Assembly (NCBI GenBank): GCA_034666705.1
Contig: JAXDLH010000132.1
Coordinates: 1 to 15,632, forward strand
Origin: JAXDLH01 sp034666705
GTDB lineage: Bacteria; Chloroflexota; UBA6077; SHYK01
Length of the DNA: 15,632 nt
Direction of reading: 5' to 3'
Positions 15,222 through 15,632 of the stretch are shown here, piece by piece. The first letter of the stretch is position 1; every line of letters starts with the position of its first letter. The notes beneath the pieces are model-generated. The model saw nothing but the letters and a program-made list of their open reading frames with translations. It was not told where the DNA came from and ran no database searches. The position numbers and the translations under genes are program-made.

Positions 15222-15632
15222 ATGCCGATCATCGACGCTGACTGCCACGTGATCGAAGCTGAGCACACCTGGAACTACTTCGACGAGGCCGAGGCCAAAT
15301 ATCGCCCGCTCACGTTGACCGACGCTGCCGGGCACCGGCATCTCGCGATCGATGGGCGGCTCCGCCCCGGTGCAACCGAGGATGACCGCGCCCAGCGGAC
15401 TCAGGTCCAACCCGCCGAGGACCGCAAGACGGGGACGCGCCTGGACCTGTCCGGCTTTACCCAGACGACCGAAGCGATGCGCACCATGAAGGATATCGAG
15501 GGTCGGCTGCGGCACATGGACGAGTTGGCGGTCGACGTGCAAATCCTCTTCCCCACCATGATGGTGCTCGGCCAGAACACGACCAAGCCGGAGGTGGACG
15601 TGGCGATGTGCCGCAGCTACAACCGCTGGATG
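15222..15632 (+). CDS. Amidohydrolase (family 2) N-terminus, runs off the window
   Basis: 137 codons are present and the frame is open at the window edge. The N-terminus MPIIDADCHVIEAEHTW carries the metal-site D-x-H-like motif (D7, H9) and E12/E14 of PF04909 amidohydrolases, a family that includes aminocarboxymuconate-semialdehyde decarboxylase and other aromatic-acid decarboxylases. RLRHMDELAVDVQILFPTMM (95-114) is the typical first-barrel segment of this group. Later metal ligands lie beyond the window. ATG at 15222 has GGGAG 6 nt upstream. With DLH and isochorismatase-like genes in the region, a catabolic role is plausible, but 6 kb separates them. Confidence 0.88.
   Translation, partial: MPIIDADCHVIEAEHTWNYFDEAEAKYRPLTLTDAAGHRHLAIDGRLRPGATEDDRAQRTQVQPAEDRKTGTRLDLSGFTQTTEAMRTMKDIEGRLRHMDELAVDVQILFPTMMVLGQNTTKPEVDVAMCRSYNRWM

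Noticed and set aside
1..15632. Search for CRISPR arrays, tRNA/rRNA genes, transposases, integrases, phage genes or toxin-antitoxin pairs
   Set aside because: No regularly spaced repeats, cloverleaf-like segments or recognisable proteins of these types were seen by eye.

Overview
The window is high-GC bacterial DNA with short intergenic gaps, many genes preceded by purine-rich Shine-Dalgarno (SD) sites, and GTG as well as ATG starts. No rRNA, tRNA, CRISPR array, IS element or phage gene is visible. The gene families (a TMTC-like GT-C membrane protein, a receiver/CpaE-like ATPase, a C-terminally extended dienelactone hydrolase, DUF5996, a bacterial UBP zinc finger, an Asp-box propeller) would fit a soil or environmental Chloroflexota or Actinomycetota-like bacterium. 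That placement is inference; no marker gene is present.

Left part (1-3986): a multidomain protein with an alpha/alpha-toroid domain, a SAM methyltransferase domain and a short TPR-like tail converges on a polytopic GT-C-like membrane protein. The pair suggests cell-surface glycan or glycolipid modification. Next (3987-6132) come a gene-poor stretch, an isolated CpaE/TadZ-type ATPase with a receiver domain whose strong SD fits only an ATC codon, and a start-less coding-looking remnant.

Middle (6133-8468): a minus-strand unit of an isochorismatase-like cysteine hydrolase, a gutted dienelactone hydrolase (DLH) copy and an intact extended DLH. A third scrap of the DLH tail lies on the plus strand just beyond the unit. 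Rearrangement between paralogues is the simplest reading. A small unrecognised protein with a good SD follows (8469-8849).

Right part (8850-15632): an orphan family-5 ABC substrate-binding lipoprotein cut by one in-frame TAG, a single-pass Ala/Pro/Thr-rich protein on the minus strand, a DUF5996 protein, a UBP-type zinc-finger protein, an Asp-box propeller protein with two apparent 1-nt deletions, and the start of an amidohydrolase that runs off the window.

The hydrolases (DLH, isochorismatase-like, amidohydrolase) hint at small-molecule or aromatic catabolism, but no complete pathway is present. At least three genes are broken, so the region looks either eroding or affected by sequence errors. 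I found no convincing new defence or mobile system. The most unusual items are the toroid-methyltransferase fusion, the repeated DLH remnants and the ATC-start ATPase.
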